From positions 1-64,000 of the forward strand of contig JAMOAY010000001.1 of NCBI GenBank assembly GCA_039908525.1: a stretch of 64,000 bases of DNA. Direction: 5' to 3'. This document shows, one piece after another, positions 52,501 through 56,900 of this stretch; the stretch's first letter is position 1; the number at the start of each line of letters is the position of its first letter. The translations under genes were made by a program, and so were the position numbers. The DNA comes from Magnetaquicoccus sp039908525 (GTDB taxonomy: Bacteria; Pseudomonadota; Magnetococcia; Magnetococcales; Magnetaquicoccaceae). The notes beneath the pieces are model-generated. The model saw only the letters and a list, made by a program, of their open reading frames with translations. It ran no database searches and had not been told where the DNA came from.

Positions 52501-52873
52501 CCAGCTGTGTGCCCGCCAAGCTTCCCAACAGGGAGGAGGCCAGCCCATCCAGCTGCGTGCCAGCCAAAGTCCCCAGAGCGATCGAAGACATACCATCCAG
52601 CTGTGTGGTCGCCAACCCCGACAACAGAGTCGAGGTCATACCATCCAGCTGAGTACCCGCCAACCCCTGCAGTTGCGCCGATGTCAGACTATCCAACTGA
52701 GTGCCCGACAGCTCCGTCAACTGGGACGAGCTCAGACCATCCAGCTGGGTGCCCGCCAGCGTGGACAGCTGCGTCGAGACCAGAGTGTCCATGCTCGTAT
52801 TGGCCAAACCGGACACAACGTTACCCAACCCACTCAGATTGGTTTCATCGTACATAAAATCGCGGGTACTCAT
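28511..52873 (-). CDS. Giant 8120-residue TQLDGL-repeat protein
   Basis: A single uninterrupted reading frame encodes a protein of roughly 0.8 MDa. After about 30 unique residues (MSTRDFMYDETNLSGLGNVV) it is almost wholly a 16-residue repeat of the type TQLDGLxSxxLxxLAx. Each is two 8-residue halves with Leu at positions 3 and 6. Length divided by 16 gives about 500 units. Four related non-repeat linkers split it into five blocks. Towards the C-terminus the repeats change to octads such as LTTAQVRGL. The last 40 residues (TSNPFTLDQYNALSAAQKTA and on) are unique. Ser, Thr, Leu, Ala, Gln, Gly and Asp dominate; Lys and Trp are rare and I saw no Cys. There is no N-terminal signal peptide and no known domain. 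The start has AAGGAG ten bases before ATG. I do not recognise the family; a surface, matrix or adhesin-like role is inference. Confidence 0.92.
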   Translation of the reverse strand: MSTRDFMYDETNLSGLGNVVSGLANTSMDTLVSTQLSTLAGTQLDGLSSSQLTELSGTQLDSLTSAQLQGLAGTQLDGMTSTLLSGLATTQLDGMSSIALGTLAGTQLDGLASSLLGSLAGTQLDGLGSAQLATLVNTQLDILTSSSLATLAGTQLDGLGSAQLFSLAATQLDGLSSGQVATLAGTQLDGLASTAMVSLATTQLDGLSSGQIATLAGTQLDGLTSASLTSLSSTQLDGLGSMQLATLSGTQLDGLASTSLAALSSTQMDGLGSSALFTLAGTQLDGLTSTALSAVAGTQLDGLSSVVLSTLASTQMDGLSSTQLGTLAGTQLDNLTSSALTALSSTQLDGLGSARLVTLSGTQLDSLSSVALAAVAGTQLDGMSSVQLATLAGTQLDGLTSLALVTLANTQLDGMSSLQLATLAGTQLDGLVSGSLVALSNTQLDGMSSAQMASWAGTQLDGLASSALVSLANTQLDGLLSAQLSTLASTQLDSLASGALNSLSSTQLDGLGSAQLATLASTQLDGLGSVALNALATTQLDGLGSAQLSTLAGTQLDSLASTLLSAVANTQLDGLGSLLLVTLAGTQLDNLLSSALASLSSTQLDGLSSAQLATLADTQLDGLASSALVSLSSTQLDGMGSVQLSTVAGTQLDALSSTVLSTLSSTQLDGLGSMQLSTLANTQLDRLLSAQLAGLSGTQLDSLLSSQLAGLASTQLDGLNSVQFSTLAGSQLDNLVSSALVALAITQLDGLGSSRLTTLAGTQLDNLVSAALASLATTQLDGLGSTQLVTLASTQLDSLISSALAALAGTQLDGLSSTQLATLAGTQLDGLLSAQLATLASTQLDALLSVALAGLATTQLDGLVSSQLATLTGTQLDGVLSSVLTALATTQLDGLVSAVLSSLATTQLDGLLSTALASLSSTQLDALSSAQLASLAATQLDGLGSTLLFTLSTTQLDGLLSAQLTSLASTQLDGLSSAGLNGLSTTQLDGLLSSALIGLANTQLDSLVSLALASLASTQLDGLSSAGLTSLAGSQLDGLTSAALSVLSGTQLDGMTSTVLFSLATTQLDGLTSTLLTTLTGTQLDRLVSSALMSLAGTQLDAMLSSQLSTLANSQLDGLGSVALISLAGTQLDSLVSAALLGLASTQLDGLASNALSTLSTTQLDSLSLASMLTLAGTQLDGLLSAQLASLSSTQLDGLGSAALISLAGTQLDSLLSTNLATLAGTQLDGLASASLASLANTQLDKLVSAVLSTLAGTQLDALLSSQLSALSSTQLDGLGSSALATLASTQLDSLVSAALAALANTQLDGLASNALASLASTQLDNLVSTALLTLSGTQLDALSSSQLATLAITQLDGLGSSVLGTLAATQLDSLLSAALASLSGTQLDGLLSAGLASLASTQLDGLASSVLGTLANTQLDSLLSTALAALSSTQLDGLGSSVLGTLANTQLDSLLSASLAAMASTQLDGLGSSLLGSLASTQLDSLLSATLATLANTQLDGVLSSALGTLAATQLDSLTSSALASLANTQLDGLLSSALASLSSTQLDGLSSSLLVSLANTQLDSLLSAALTALAGSQLGHLASVSLGSLATTQLDGLTSTNISGLAGTGLDGLLSSSLASLASTQLDGLVSTALISLAGTQLDSLLSAALAALATTQLDGLASGAIGSLASTQLDSLVSAALATLAGSQLDGVLSASLATLSSTQLDGILSTALVSLANTQLDSLLSTALSALAGTQLAGLASVSLSSLASTQLDGLTSVNLAGLVSTGLDGLLSSALAALASTQLDGLRSTQLITLAGSQLDSLLSSALSVLASTQLDGLGSTALSSLSSTQLDSLLSASLAALAGSQLSGLTPAQWRTLASTQLDGLTSVQLSTMAAAGLAGLSSAALTLLASTQLDGVTSLNLTSLASTALDSLTSTVLAALAATQLSGLGSVVLAGLATTQLDGLTSAALAALSVEGLSGINTDALFSSLASTQLDGLTSNNIGGLMYTPLNAAANGVFDALAATQLNGMTAVQLVNLTNVATKGTTTVSARLNTLNGVGPSATNRTLANVPYAALDELSSTTLAALTNSTSWDGLNSLQLSALASTQLDGLASSRLTELANSQLDGLVSSVLATLASTQLDNLISTALIALANTQLDGLQSFAINALASTQLDGLLSGALAALASTQLDGLTSTGLASLAASQLDSLVSAALAALASTQLDGLGSVQLTTLANTQLDNLISTALSALAGTQLDGLLSSSLSALASTQLDALGSVAFASLAGSQLDSLVSVALAALASTQLDGLGSVALTSLADTQLDNLLSAALAGLAGTQLDGLSSVSLAALASTQLDGLGAVAFASLAGTQLDSLVSSALSALAGTQLSSMVATAFASFSSTQLDGLASLGLSGLSTAGLDGLTSTALILLANTQLDGLGSSLLSSLAGTQLDNLVSTALSSLATTQLDGLGSIAFSSLASSQLDSLVSAALAALASTQLDGLSSIQLNTLASTQLDNLISTALAALASTQLDGLSSIQLNTLASTQLDGLISTALAALAGTQLDNLVSIALAALASTQLDGLSSIQLASLASTQLDNLISTALATLAGTQLDSLVSNALLALTNTQLDGLSSLQLATLASTQLDDLTSSVLAALASTQLDGLTSSQLSSLANTQLDSLVSAALAALATTQLDGLRSTQLVALSSTQLDSLISTALASLAGTQLDSLVSSALAVLASTQLDGLSSVQLASLAGTQLDSLVSAALLALASTQLDGLGSLALTTLASTQLDNLISTALASLATTQLDGLVSSQLSTLAGTQLDSLLSASLAALASTQLDGLGSAALSTLASTQLDSLLSASLAALASTQLDGLGSLALSTLASTQLDSLSSAALAALSSTQLDALLSAQLVTLANTQLDSLASAALAALASTQLDALSSTQLSSLAGSQLDSLVSAALAALASTQLDGLSSTQLASLSGTQLDGLVSTALSALATTQLDGLGSLLLSVLAGTQLDSLSSAALSSLATTQLDGLGSLLLSTLAGTQLDGLASAALSALASTQLDGLGSSALATLASTQLDRVLSATLAALATTQLDGLSSLQLVSLATTQLDSMTSGTLTTLASTQLDGLSSLQLSALSSTQLDGLSSAQLAALATTQLDSMTSVALSALASTQLDALLSGQLVSLATTQLDGLRSGLLSTLAATQLDSLLSGALTALASTQLDGLSSALLASLASTQLDSLASAALAALATTQLDGLFSSALGSLAGTQLDGMVSATLASLATTQLDGLSSTAISSLATTQLDALSSAALVALASTQLDGLGSASLSSLAGTQLDSLVSSALSALASTQLDGLGSVLLATLANTQLDSLVSAALSAVAATQLDGLSSGALAALSSTQLDGLSSAHLASLAGSQLDSLVSAALSALATTQLDGLGSVQFATLASTQLDSLTSLALASLATTQLDGLVSSVLATLASTQLDSLLSASLASLSGTQLDGLVSNALISLANTQLDRLSSGNLATLSGTQLDGLLSGQLTALANSQLDGLGSVQLLTLTGTQLDALSSTALAALADTQLDGLGSSALFSLAATQLDGMRSTTLATLAGSQLDGLSSTALASLSSTQLDGLGSVQVATLSGTQLDSLLSTAISLLANTQLDGLGSSALSSLSGTQLDVLTSTRLTTLAGSQLSGLNSVQMTSLVSTQLDGLSSGGLAGLANGGLDGLTSTAMTALAITQLDGLTVGQVAGLADTQLDSLTSIRLATLAGTQLRGMLSVSFASLASTQLDGLTSGNIGGLVAAGLNGLTSTTLGTLAITQLDGIYSVQMATLVDTQLDSVTSTVLASLAGTQLDGLTSGAFFSLAVTQLAGMSSSQLGSLAGSQLDSLTSASLTSLAASVLTGLSSTQAAAFASTQLDGLTSTSIGGLTVATLDGLAFGVGQSLAASQLDGLTIAQATGMTSNTTSVLGSIYGTTAFANKKWLLTGMTVAQMAAMTSTQLAALYGTQLDGLSSIQLAVLAGTQLDRLTSFHLSTLTGTQLDGLTSTQLLTLADTQLDGLTSTVLGTLAGTQLDGLLSSALTSLSGTQLDALSSVQLRTLAGTQLDALSSSQLRTLADTQLDGLVSSQLATVSGTQLDGLSSVGLATLVSTQLDGMGSAQLATVAGTQLDGLLSGQLSTLAGTQLDGLSSLAVASLAGTQLDSLSSTALFSQAGTQLDGLTSAQLSTLAGTQMDGMNSTVLATLAGTQLDGLASLAVVSLTGTQLDNLLSSQFGTLAGTQLDGLSSTGLFSLASTQLDGMSAVQLATLSDTQLDGLTSGNLLTLAGTQLSGILSAQMTSLSNTQLDSLSSAQIAGLSAAGVNGLTSVQLLALADSQLDGLTSAGITGLTVSALTGIGSSTSRLAAMSNTQLEGLTIYQVANLSGSALTNISSQLGYTIQSTTRNSKWQVAGMTDVQMDTLSSVRIAALVSTQLDGLTSSQMAGLADTQLDGLTSTLLKTLAGTQLGGLPSSLLATLVSTQLDGLTSTNISGLSSAGLDGLTSTMLAVLADTQMDGLTSTQVSSLAGSQLDSLTSTVLAALAGTQLGGLSAAGMASLAETQLSAIIANTIVSLTSAGITGLSNASLRVLASGKLALLAGTQLDGLGSAQLGILATTQLDGLTSSQLVGLAGTQLDGLSSIQLGSLATTQLDGLSSVGMASLSSTQLDVLTSARLASLASSQLDGLASVQLASLATTQLDGLSSTVLGSLSGTQLDGVGSTQLGSLAATQLDGLASAQLLSLAITQLDGVTSTQLASLTGTQLDGLISSSLSSLAATQLDGMGSVGLGSLAGTQLDALSSTQLISVAGTQMDGLLSSQLSTLASTQLDGLTSAQMLGLAGTQLDSLTSTGLAALAGTQLDGLGSAALGSLANTQLDNLVSSNLLTLAGTQLDGLASSQLLALADTQLDGLSSAQLASMTGTQLDGMVSSALLALANTQLDGLSSASLASLATTQLDGMSSGRLAGLSSTQLDGLGSLQLASFFSTQLDGLGSVQFGSLSDTQLDSLTSVRLATLASTQLDGLRSTQVAGLAGSQLDALTSTLLGTLTGTQLDGLTSTVLASLVGTQLDSLASGSLGALASTQLDGLSSAQLGGLAGTQLDILTSANLAGLAVTQLDGLSATQLTSLADTQLDSLTSAALASVANTQLDGLLSSRLANLADTQLDGLGLSQLGGLADTQLDGLTSARLAGMADTQLDGLGSAQLGTLAGTQLDGLSSGRLAGVANTQLDGLSSARLGTLAATQLDGLQSALLGSLASTQLDGLSSAQLGTLAGTQLDAVTSTLLATLANTQLDGLGSAAFATLSGTQLDSLTSTALASLATTQLDGLGSSVLATLAGTQLDSLTSAALASLAGTQLDGVSATQLAGLAGSQLDGLTSGNLATVADTQLDGLTSAGLSSLASTQLDGLRSAQLAGLAGTQLDSLSSVSLASLANTQLDGLTAVQFGTLSGTQLDGLTSTRLAALADSQLDNLSSAQLATLAGTQLDSLTSSRLMDVANTQLDGLVSLQLTTLAGTQLDGLTSAELQGLAGTQLDGLGSTQLATLADTQLDGLSLAQMATLAGTQLDGLKSAQLASLADNQLDGLTSAGLGSLSGTQLDGVTLSQLGAVANTQLDGLSSAQLGTVANTQLDGLTSGQLSSLSGTQLDGLSSAQMGGLASTQLDGLGSAALASLAATQLDGVTSTALALVADTQLDGLTSVGLVSLAGTQLDGLSALQVATLAGTQLDGLSSTQVRSLAATQLASLTSAQLSGLANTQLDGLSSDSLAGLTTGTLDGLVAALIAGLASTQLAGFGSAQLVSLAATQLDILSSAQLAGFTTAGLNGLTSAQVTGLANTQLDGLTSGNIGGLSATSLVALGSARLASLAATQLNGLTFAQVSGLKTAGLNSINGVNYGTFKGLIAGMTDLQMDVLSSTDINGLITTQLDGLTSSQLMALAGTQLDGLTSTQFATLTNTQLDGLTSTLLATLSGTQLDTMTSANLAALAVTQLDGMTAAAVASLADSQLDSLTSSHLGSLAGSQLVSLGSVALAGLASTQLDGLGSAALSVLVGTQLDTLTSTALAALANTQLDGLSAAALFSMSGTQLDSVLAATWTAMANSQLDGLTSTAFASLAMTQLEGLTSLQLQSLAGSQLDGLTSTALLALSTTQLEGMQSVAISSLAGTQLDAFYSTDLANLADTELDGLTAAQLMSLADTQLDGLTSAHLMALAGSQLDGLTSTQLAGLALTQLDGLTATQLASLVGSQLDTLTSTVLASLADSQLNGLTAAQLASLADSQLDGLTAAHLKELAGSQLDGLTSMQLNALAVTQLAGLTSSSLTSLAGTQLDGITSTALDSLEASQLDGLQSTGLSSLADTQLDVLTSGDLANLVSTELDGLMASQLKGLVDTQLDGLSASQLTSMANSQLDGLMAAVLGSLAGSQLDGLTSVQLEGLVGTQLSGLSASQLTSLADSQLDGATSAQLSGLSDGQLNGLTAGQVTGLANSQLSGLGSAQVAGLMGSQLSGLTAGQLAGLTVGQLDGLSADGLSGVTASALGAMSVEQLDSLAITQLDGLTSANMGGLASDRLTGLTSTRLASLVGTQLMGMTRAQFAALSVTQLDGLTANAILGLQGETLRGMSAAQFRSLAITQLDGLASSALEALANSQLDVLTSGRLATLAGSQLDGLTAAQIGGLANSQLDGLSAANLGTLDAAQLDGLTSGKLAALAATQLTGLVAEQLGSLADSQLDSMSSGRLRSLTVDQLDGLTAGQLTGFADTQLDGLTSMQLRSLVAEQLSGLTAAHLKGLTDGQLDGLTSGALSGLGSDQIDGLSSMQLRGLAATQMAGLSAASLASLANTQLSSMSSAQFARLSVESLSGLTSAQLKGLRDDQLDGLTSAQLAALIGDQLDGLTASQLRGLTAAQLKGLTSEQLAGLANTQLSGLLAPQLTSLSSDQLSGLTAAQLSKLTDAQLLGLTAGQLGGLSEDQLGGLTSSQLKGLTDLQLNGLTSGQLAGLANTQLDGLAAARMKGLAGTQLDGLTAAQLTGLDRAQMETIGSSALRRFTTEQLNGLSAAQLAVMSDIQLNGMTSEQLDSLADTQLNGLTAAQLKGMANSQLDGLTAAQLGSLAGTQLSGLTAAQLKGMAVTQLAGLTAAQLKGLSNAQLDGVSSVQLANFEETQLDGVTSVQLAGLANTQLAGLSAAQLAGLAGTQLAGLTAAQVRGLSAAQLSGLTSTQLSRFTAAQLSGLTSVRLSGLVDTQLDGLTSGQLSQLSDAQLDGLTGSQLGSLADTQLDGLSAAQVAGLSSLQVGALVSAQLASLSTAQLRGLSSTQVGGLDVAQLGGLSGAQVASLTTVQMKGLSGDQVAGLTAAQVAALGVAQIAALSKTQISRLNVSQFVTATQIRAITPAQIPSVDSEVTTTQFGQLLAAQLAALTTTQVSDLGSDYLTVLTTTQVGGLTLTQIGALAPTAVSGLTAAQIGALTTAQVRGLSRAQLAGFTPTQVGALKSAQIAVLSVTQMADWSSEMITALTTSQMQGVTGTQLSALSTTQFAGLEATDIAVLTAAKVAAFTSVQLDALSSAQVPGLTATLIKGLSTAALSHLSVTNVEALSTTQVAALLSGQIRALSTAQMAGLHAEDVAVWSSLQLAGLTPAQIGAMGTVLVAGLKAQQLGSFSTVQMAALNTDQVVALSTSQVAALSAVQVKALTTLQVAAMEGVDLATLSVPQVNALTTTQIGALSSDTVPSMTATQIKALSAVQATALTSEQIAGLTVTQVAALQVPVIGALNATQLSAMNSDQVAAMNVTQLAKLSTAQIGSLGSVLVAGLASVPSKVKSLAVLGLSVDQVGQLSTSQVASLDAAQVAKLTVAQVGGLASDDVAALTQTQVKGLTNAQIAALRSDQMVGMESTDIAVLTVAQLGAFSATQVGELQTGQIAGMTAAQITAFSTTQAGALSSTQIAALTTAQAKGLEARDIAMLTGAVVGLTTEQLPVLSVVQLGGLSSAQLAMLSAPQVDSLTRTQVAALTTGQIPGLTAEAIQGFSMEQFAALSKAGLTSAQVAVLTSEQVGSLSAVNIAALTDSAVAGLADSTANLTTAAVKGFATQDFAKIATSNPFTLDQYNALSAAQKTAYKAASGGLIPS
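35095..35245 (-). other. Non-repeat linker 4 of the giant protein (about residues 5876-5926)
   Basis: The 16-residue pattern stops after QLNGLTFAQVSGL. About 20 irregular residues (with NGVNYGTFKGLI) follow, and the pattern resumes at AGMTDLQMDVLSS. The same entry and exit phrases flank the other linkers. Confidence 0.75.
39585..39815 (-). other. Non-repeat linker 3 of the giant protein (about residues 4353-4431)
   Basis: Entry is through TQLEGLTIYQVANL. An irregular stretch with SSQLGYTIQSTTRNSKWQV follows, and exit is at AGMTDVQMDTLSS. It contains one of the rare Trp-Lys pairs. Confidence 0.75.
40975..41165 (-). other. Non-repeat linker 2 of the giant protein (about residues 3903-3966)
   Basis: Entry is through SQLDGLTIAQATGM. 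The irregular part has GSIYGTTAFANKKWLL, and exit is at TGMTVAQMAAMTS. It closely parallels linker 3. Confidence 0.75.
44292..44483 (-). repeat. Recent 96-bp tandem duplication inside the repeat array
   Basis: Copies at 44292-44387 and 44388-44483 differ at only a few bases. Both begin GTGCTGGCCAGCGTCGAGAG on the plus strand. The unit equals one 32-residue higher-order repeat. Confidence 0.85.
45301..45492 (-). repeat. Second recent 96-bp tandem duplication
   Basis: Copies at 45301-45396 and 45397-45492 both begin TGCTCGCCAACGTGTTCAAC on the plus strand and differ at few positions. A third example with the same 96-base offset starts at 48521 and 48617. Confidence 0.85.
46625..46995 (-). other. 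Non-repeat linker 1 of the giant protein (about residues 1961-2083)
   Basis: This is the longest linker. Repeats end near SNNIGGLMYTPLNAAANG. An irregular Thr/Asn/Val-rich segment (NVATKGTTTVSARLNTLNGV, TNRTLANVPYAALDEL) follows, and the array resumes after STSWDGLNS. TQLNGMTAVQLVNL is the counterpart of the entry phrase in the other linkers. Confidence 0.72.
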
Positions 52874-53987
52874 TACCTATAAACTCCTTCTTTCAATATC
52901 CAAAAGTTCAGTTACGCGAGAAATTTCAAGTGTTTCCAGTCTACCAAGACCTGCGCCTAAAACGCGGTCCAACTCCAAAGTACGCTCGACTCATCCCTAC
53001 TCGGCCTCAACCAGACAGAGCATGCCATCGCCATCGCGATACCCCTCTACCAAACCTTTGGTAGACCAACGCCCGATAATACTCCCGAACAGAAAACATT
53101 AACGTAGACCACATCATTCCTCAACCAAGCCCCTCAAAAAATCCGCGACACGCCGCAGACCCAAAAAAAACACAGAGGGCCACCCTGGCGGCCATCCGCA
53201 TCCTTTTCAAGAAACACAAACCCGATGACAGCATCCGCTGCACCCGGACTGTACAGAGCGCATCATGCAGGATCGAGCAATAACCGCGCCAAACCAGCCT
53301 CACCTCGCCCTGCAGCGGCTACTCCACACCCAGACAAGCACATATACCGGGTGACTGTGCCACATTCACCCGGCTTGCGTCAAGAAGAAATCGTTTATAC
53401 CCCATTTTTCCCGTTAACGAACGCACACCGCCGGCGCGCGCCGCCGAGCCCACCCGCCAGAAGCGCCGCCACGGGGCTTCACGAATCCTTTATTGTTAAC
53501 AAACACATTTTCCATACCCGGCATTTCAAGGTCAGGGTCAGACGGCGGAGTCATGTTCCCACTCCGACACGGACCGAGACCGCAGGGGGAGACCCATGAC
53601 CCGTCGCCCACTCTTCCGACTCTGCGCAGACTACAACGGATCACCCCGTTCTGTCCAGTACAGTCTGGAAGAGTGTCAATGCTCTGCCGCCCACGCTGGA
53701 ACGATGACGATGTTTCTCTCGCTCCTGCCCCTGCCGGTCGGCCGACCGCCCAGCACAACCGCCTGCAGCACACATCGCGTATTGTATCAACGAATCGTGC
53801 CGTTGGCTACACGGAGACAAGGCACAGGATACGTAATTTACCTGTACAGGGGAGAGCCTCGGGTATATATAGAGGTGCGAGGGATGCGCGGAGCCCCGAG
53901 GTCGCCCACGCATTCTGCAAACGAACCACCCGCGCCGTCGGCAACGGCCGGTCACCACGGTTCTCCCCATCACGAAGGATGTGTGCC
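52874..53987. other. 1.1-kb divergent regulatory gap, no gene seen
   Basis: This region separates the start codons of the two giant divergent genes and is AT-richer than its surroundings near 52880-53120 and 53470-53530. On the minus strand TTGAAA occurs about 70 bases before the repeat-protein ATG, without a clear -10 partner. Short plus-strand frames at 53225-53599 and 53596-54099 lack ribosome-binding sites and coding character. No tRNA or recognisable RNA gene was seen. It must carry promoters for both genes and is long enough for regulator binding sites. Confidence 0.6.
53841..53871 (+). promoter_or_regulatory. Palindrome plus TATATA box before the glycosyltransferase gene
   Basis: A perfect 10-base palindrome CCTGTACAGG (53841-53850) is followed 13 bases later by GTATATATAG, about 120 bases upstream of the start codon. 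It could be an operator beside a -10 element; no good -35 box is visible. Confidence 0.25.
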
Positions 53988-56900
53988 ATGCGCCCCAAAA
54001 CCCCCCGTGTTCGTGCCGTGCAGCCCAAGCAGGCCCCCGTTCCGCCCCCCCAGCAACAGACCGTCAACAACACAGGCCTTGCCATCCAGGAGGCACTGAA
54101 ACTGCACCACGCAGGCCAATTGCAGGCCGCAGAACTTCTCTACCGCCAGGTGCTGCAGATCCAACCCGATCACCCGGACGCGCTGCATCTGCAGGGGTTC
54201 ATCTTCCACCAGCGTGGCCAGCAGGAGCTGGCTGCCGAATGGATCGGCAAGGCGGTGGCCATCGCGCCGGACCGTCCCATCTTTTTGAACAACCTCGGCA
54301 TTGTCTACGCCGCGTTGGGCAAACAGGGAGAGGCCATTGACTGCTACAAAAGAGCCTTGGCCATCCAACCGGAATTCTATATGGCCCTCGGCAACCTGGG
54401 GGGCGCCCTGGCCGACCGCGGTCAAAGGGCTGAAGCCATTGACTGTTTTCAAAAAGCCCTGGCCGTACAGCCCAACAGCAGCGAGATCCACAACAGCCTG
54501 GGCAATGTGTTGTTGAGAAGCGGTCGGTTCGACGAGGCAATTGCCAGTTATCAGCGGGCCATTGCCATCCAGCCAGACAATGCGGGCTATTACAATGGCA
54601 TGGGCACCGCCTTGCGGGATCAGGGCCGGCTGGTGGAGGCGGTTGCCTGTTACCAAAAGGGACTGGGCATCGACCCGAACCACTACGACAGCCTCAACAG
54701 CCTGGGTTCCACCCTGTTGGCACAGGGAAAGCCGGATGATGCCATCGCCTGCTATCAGAAAGCGATCGGGATCAATCCCAGGCATCCCAATGCCTACCAC
54801 AACCTGGGCAACACCCTGCGCGAGCAGGGTCGCTACGATGAGGCACTGGAGTACCAGAAGCAGGCACTGGAGATCAATCCTGCTCTCCACCAGACCCACA
54901 ACAGCATGGGCAACACCCTGCAGGACCAGGGCAGGCTGGACGAGGCGGTGGCCTGTTATCGCAAGGCGCTGGCCATCCACCCCAACGACACCGACACCTT
55001 GTGCAACCTGGGCGTCATCCTGACCGATCAAAAAAAGTGGGACGAATCCCTTGCCTGCTACCGGAAAGCGGCCGAGCTCTCCCCCAACAAACCCACCGTG
55101 CAGTGCGAGCTGTTGAACCAGATGCTCCATTTGTGCGAATGGCAGGAGTTTCACAGCCGCTACCAGCATATGATGACCGCCTTCCACGCCGGCAAGGAGG
55201 ATGCCAGCCCTTTCATCTTCCTGGCCTTGCCCACCACGCCGGCCGAACAGAGGGAGGATGCGGAGCGCTACATGCGCAACAAATACCCTGCCCGCGCCAA
55301 CCTCGCCGCCACGCGGCGCTACGATCCCCGACCACCCCGCATCAAACTCGGTTATCTCTCTTCCGATTTCCAGAACCATCCGGTGGCCTATTTGACGGCG
55401 GAGTTGCTGGAGTTGCATGACCGCAACCGTTTCGAGGTGACCGCCTACTCGTACGGACCGGATGACGGGCGGGAGATGCGCCGGCGCATCATGAAAGCCT
55501 GCGATCACTTCGTCGATCTGCATCCACTGACGCACAAACAGTCGGCCCAGCGCATCTTTGACGACGGCACCCACATCCTGATGGATCTGAACGGTTTCAC
55601 CAAGCTGGCCCGCCTGCAGATCCCCGCCATGCGTCCGGCCCCCATCCAGGCCAGCTGGCTGGGATATTTGGGCTCTCTGGGCTCCCCGTTCATCGACTAT
55701 CTGATCTCCGACAGCTTCATCACCCCCCCCGGCTGCGAGGGCGATTTCACCGAAAAACTGGTGCGACTGCCCGAATGTTTTCAACCCAACGACCGCCAAC
55801 GCAAGATCTCCGAGCGCACCCCCAGCCGTCAGGAGCGTGGTCTGCCGGAGGGGGCCTTCATCTTTGCCAGCTTCAACAAAAGTTACAAAATCAACCCAAA
55901 TATTTTTGATGTCTGGATGCGGATCCTGAAGCGGGCGCCCAACAGTCTGTTGTGGCTGGTGGCCGAGAACCAACGGGTTGATCAGAACCTGCGCAACGAG
56001 GCGCAGGCGCGGGGGGTCGATCCCGATCGGATCCATTTCGTGCACAAGATGCCTCTGGTGGAATACCTGGCCAACTACCGTCTGGTGGATCTGGTCCTGG
56101 ATACCTTTCCCTACAACTCGGGCACCACGGCCAGCAACGCCCTGTGGGCCGGTTGCCCGATGTTGACCTGTGCCGGCAAGACCTTTGTCTCCCGCCAGGC
56201 CGGCAGTCTGTTGCGCAACGTCGGGCTCGCCGACCTGGTCACCCACTCCCTGGAAGAGTACGAGGCCGTGGCCTTGGAGATGGCCAACCATCCTGCCCGT
56301 CTGGCGGCAATGCGGCAGAGTTTGCAAGCCCATCTTCTGCAATCGCCCCTGTTCGACACCCCCCGTTTCACCAAACACCTGGAGCTCGCCTACGAGGCCA
56401 TGTGGCAGCGTTTTCAGGCCGGGCAGGGCCCCGAACATCTGGATATCCCGCCGCTGCCCAGAGAGGCGACGGCCCCTGCACCGTCGGTGCGCCCACGCCC
56501 CACCGAACCCCCCGCCGAACATGCCGAAACGGGCGGGTCACCGTCACCACCACCTCCCCTGGCCCAGGCGCCAAGCGCAGACCCCTTGAAGGCAGGGGCC
56601 GAGCCTCTGTTGCAGGAGGCTCTGCGACACCATCAGGGCGGCAGGCCTCAGGAGGCCGAGCCCCTCTATCGCCAGCTGTTGGCGCTGCACCCGGATCATG
56701 CGCAGGCGTTGTACCTGCTGGGGGAGACCTTCTATCAGCGGGGTCAAGCGGAGACGGCGGCAGAATGGATCGCCAAAGCGGTGGCGGCGGCGCCCGATCA
56801 GCCGTTCTATTCCCACAATCTCGGCATTGTCTGCGCCCAATTGGGTCGTTTGGAACAGGCCGTGACCTGTTTTCAGAGGGTGTTGGCCCTGCAGCCCCAG

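Larger units (their letters stand above)
28650..52780 (-). repeat. 24-kb array of 48-bp coding tandem repeats
   Basis: The unit is 48 bases (16 codons), with the most constant part reading CCATCCAACTGGGTG on the plus strand (TQLDG on the minus). In large parts the units alternate in a 96-base (32-residue) higher-order repeat. One unit carries DSL or DNL and the next DGL. Conservation is highest in the N-terminal two thirds of the protein (about 35000-52700) and decays towards 28650. Because 48 is a multiple of three and stop triplets are absent from the unit in several frames, long empty frames also appear on the opposite strand. Confidence 0.93.

Noticed and set aside
28650..52780. CRISPR array, because of regular repeats
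   Set aside because: There are no spacers: the 48-base units are contiguous, diverged and in frame with a single coding sequence, and no cas genes are present.
53225..53599. Possible small gene of 124 codons in the divergent gap
   Set aside because: Pro/Arg/His-rich composition typical of non-coding GC-rich DNA, no ribosome-binding site, and no recognisable motif.
53493..53987. 165-codon N-terminal extension of the glycosyltransferase reading frame
   Set aside because: It has no TPR or other domain similarity and runs through the likely promoter region. The ATG at 53988 has GAAGGA at the right distance, and the TPRs begin soon after it.
53970..56522. 850-codon minus-strand frame opposite the first GT41 module
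   Set aside because: It is a complement shadow of a strongly conserved TPR/GT41 coding region in GC-rich DNA and has no independent motif.
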